Of a DNA stretch of 42,886 bases, positions 41,569 to 42,886 are shown in pieces (positions within the stretch are counted from its first letter, which is position 1; every line of letters starts with the position of its first letter). The stretch lies in the NCBI RefSeq assembly GCF_001591385.1, contig NZ_BCUU01000041.1, forward strand, positions 1 through 42,886, written 5' to 3'. This stretch comes from Variovorax soli NBRC 106424. Its GTDB lineage: Bacteria; Pseudomonadota; Gammaproteobacteria; Burkholderiales; Burkholderiaceae_C. The notes under the pieces were generated by a model, which was not told the DNA's origin, searched no databases, and worked only from the letters and a program-made list of their open reading frames with translations. The position numbers and the translations under genes were made by a program.

Positions 41569-42886
41569 GCGACAACGATCCGCTGGAGCCCACGCAGGTG
41601 GTCGGCGCCGGCACCACGACGCAGCAGCCGCAGGACGACGGCGCCACTGTCGTCGTCTCCGGTGTGCCAACCTCCCAAGGGACCGCCGCGCCGGCACCGG
41701 GCGGCGATGCGCCGGAGGCGGGCCTGCTGCCGCTGGGCAGCCGGCTGGCCGAGTTCGAGCTGACGCGCGTGGTGGGCCAGGGCGGCTTCGGCGTGGTCTA
41801 CGAAGCCTGGGACACCGACCTGGAGCGCGTGGTGGCGGTGAAGGAATACCTGCCCGTGTCGCTGTCCAGCCGCGCCGGCGACGGCACCGTGTCGCCGCTG
41901 TCGCAGCGCGTGCGCGAGACCTTCGACCTGGGCCTGCGCAGCTTCATCAACGAGGCGCGTCTGCTGGCGCAGTTCGACCATCCGTCGCTGTTGAAGGTGC
42001 TGCGCTTCTGGCAGGAGAAGGGCACCGCCTACATGGCCATGCCCTTCTACCGGGGCGACACGCTGCGCCAGGCACTCAATGCCAGGCCGGGTGGCGTGGA
42101 CGAGGCCTGGCTGATGGCCATCCTCGACGGCGTGACGCAGGCGCTGGCGGTGATGCACGCGGCCAACTGCTACCACCGCGACATCGCGCCGGACAACATC
42201 ATCCTGCTGGCGGACTCGGGCCGGCCGGTGCTGCTGGACTTCGGCGCGGCGCGCCGGGTGATCACCGACAAGACGCAGGCCATCACCGTCATCCTCAAGC
42301 CCGGCTACGCGCCTGTGGAGCAGTACGCCGAGATGCCCGACATGTCGCAGGGCGCGTGGACCGACGTGTATGCGCTGGCAGCGGTGATGCATGTGGCCAT
42401 CACCGGCCGCGCGCCGCCGCCCTCGGTGGCGCGGCTGCTCAACGACAGCTACGTGCCGCTGGCCGGCGATGCGCAGCTGGCGGGGCGCTACAGCGCGCGC
42501 CTCTTGTCGGCGGTGGATGCGGGGCTCGGCGTGCGGCCGGATGCACGGCCGCAGTCGATGGCGGAATTTCGTGCCCTGCTGGGGCTGGCCGACGAGGCCG
42601 CGCCGGTGCGCCGGCCGGTGGTGCAGGACGACGACCGCACGGTGATTCTTCCGCCAGGCGGTGCCAGGACGAATGCCGGCGCAAGTTCGGGAGCAGCAGC
42701 TGCGGAGGGTGCAGCCAGTCCCGCAGGCAAGGGCCGTCAGGTGGCGCTGGCCGCTGTCGTGGTGCTCGCATTGATCGCCGGCGGTGGCGCATGGTGGTGG
42801 ATGCAGTCGTCCAGCAAGGGCGACGCGCAGCTCGCTGCGAAGACGCCGGCAGGCACGGCAGACGGCGGGCCTGCAGCCGCGCCGGC
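41565..42886 (+). CDS. ppkA: Type VI secretion serine/threonine kinase PpkA (partial, 3' end outside window)
   Basis: The gene starts at a GTG overlapping the tagF stop (GTGA). The visible 440 residues comprise a disordered start and a Ser/Thr kinase domain (about 62-340) with glycine loop VGQGGFGVVYEA, catalytic lysine K93 in VAVKEY, catalytic loop YHRDIAPDN (H204, D206) and DFGAAR (D225), so it should be active. A Pro/Ala-rich linker contains DDDRTVILPPGG (T359), then a membrane segment (about 387-407, VALAAVVVLALIAGGGAWWW), after which the periplasmic part runs off the window. PpkA phosphorylates Fha and, in Agrobacterium, TssL to switch on T6SS. The HRDIAPDN variant is typical of the T6SS kinases. 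Confidence 0.93.
   Translation, partial: MSDNDPLEPTQVVGAGTTTQQPQDDGATVVVSGVPTSQGTAAPAPGGDAPEAGLLPLGSRLAEFELTRVVGQGGFGVVYEAWDTDLERVVAVKEYLPVSLSSRAGDGTVSPLSQRVRETFDLGLRSFINEARLLAQFDHPSLLKVLRFWQEKGTAYMAMPFYRGDTLRQALNARPGGVDEAWLMAILDGVTQALAVMHAANCYHRDIAPDNIILLADSGRPVLLDFGAARRVITDKTQAITVILKPGYAPVEQYAEMPDMSQGAWTDVYALAAVMHVAITGRAPPPSVARLLNDSYVPLAGDAQLAGRYSARLLSAVDAGLGVRPDARPQSMAEFRALLGLADEAAPVRRPVVQDDDRTVILPPGGARTNAGASSGAAAAEGAASPAGKGRQVALAAVVVLALIAGGGAWWWMQSSSKGDAQLAAKTPAGTADGGPAAAP

Overview
The window is about 43 kb of very GC-rich, tightly packed chromosomal DNA. Gene content and protein style (tandem glycine riboswitch, a PE-LIG-POL LigD with Ku, CHAT/two-partner secretion, T6SS with PpkA/TagF) point to a betaproteobacterium of the Comamonadaceae, most likely Variovorax or a close relative. 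This assignment is an inference from the sequence; no search was run. I see no tRNA, rRNA, insertion sequence, phage or CRISPR array. Genes cover almost everything, and no gene-free stretch exceeds about 300 bases.

Layout. 1-5689 (minus strand): end of a CinA/PncC-type amidohydrolase, pgpA, and the bacterial NHEJ pair ligD and ku, then an AstE/aspartoacylase-like metallohydrolase. 5780-11265: a small hydrophilic protein, rpe (minus), apaG, a KefB-like antiporter overlapping a YbdK-type carboxylate-amine ligase, thiL, and a YciI/DGPF-family protein behind a structured leader. 11423-20747: a three-gene operon of an exported TPR-CHAT (caspase-like) protein, a TpsB outer-membrane transporter and a 1749-residue TpsA exoprotein. 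20766-21030: a tandem glycine riboswitch with a terminator-like hairpin, controlling a dadA-like FAD dehydrogenase (21043-22314).

22325-30083: two sensory modules. One minus-strand operon holds an ABC-type substrate-binding protein, a hybrid histidine kinase, a glycosyltransferase-like protein and a glutathione transferase. Next to it a second hybrid kinase is divergent from a PhnD-like periplasmic binding protein. 30232-33932: two coupled tiny genes, a VC_2705-type sodium/solute symporter with its DUF4212 small subunit, and a YggT-like/TPR gene pair. 34098-42886: a membrane zinc-ribbon protein, then the type VI secretion genes tssK-tssL-tssM-tagF-ppkA, the last cut by the window end.

The most interesting candidate for an undescribed system is the CHAT-TpsB-TpsA operon: a predicted cysteine peptidase, with His610 and Cys656 intact, is exported and translationally coupled to the pore that secretes a large, cysteine-paired adhesin. 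Other notable points are a shared RTVI(K/L)P threonine motif in TssL and in PpkA, a canonical EF-hand loop inside the symporter, and twin binding-protein/hybrid-kinase modules.
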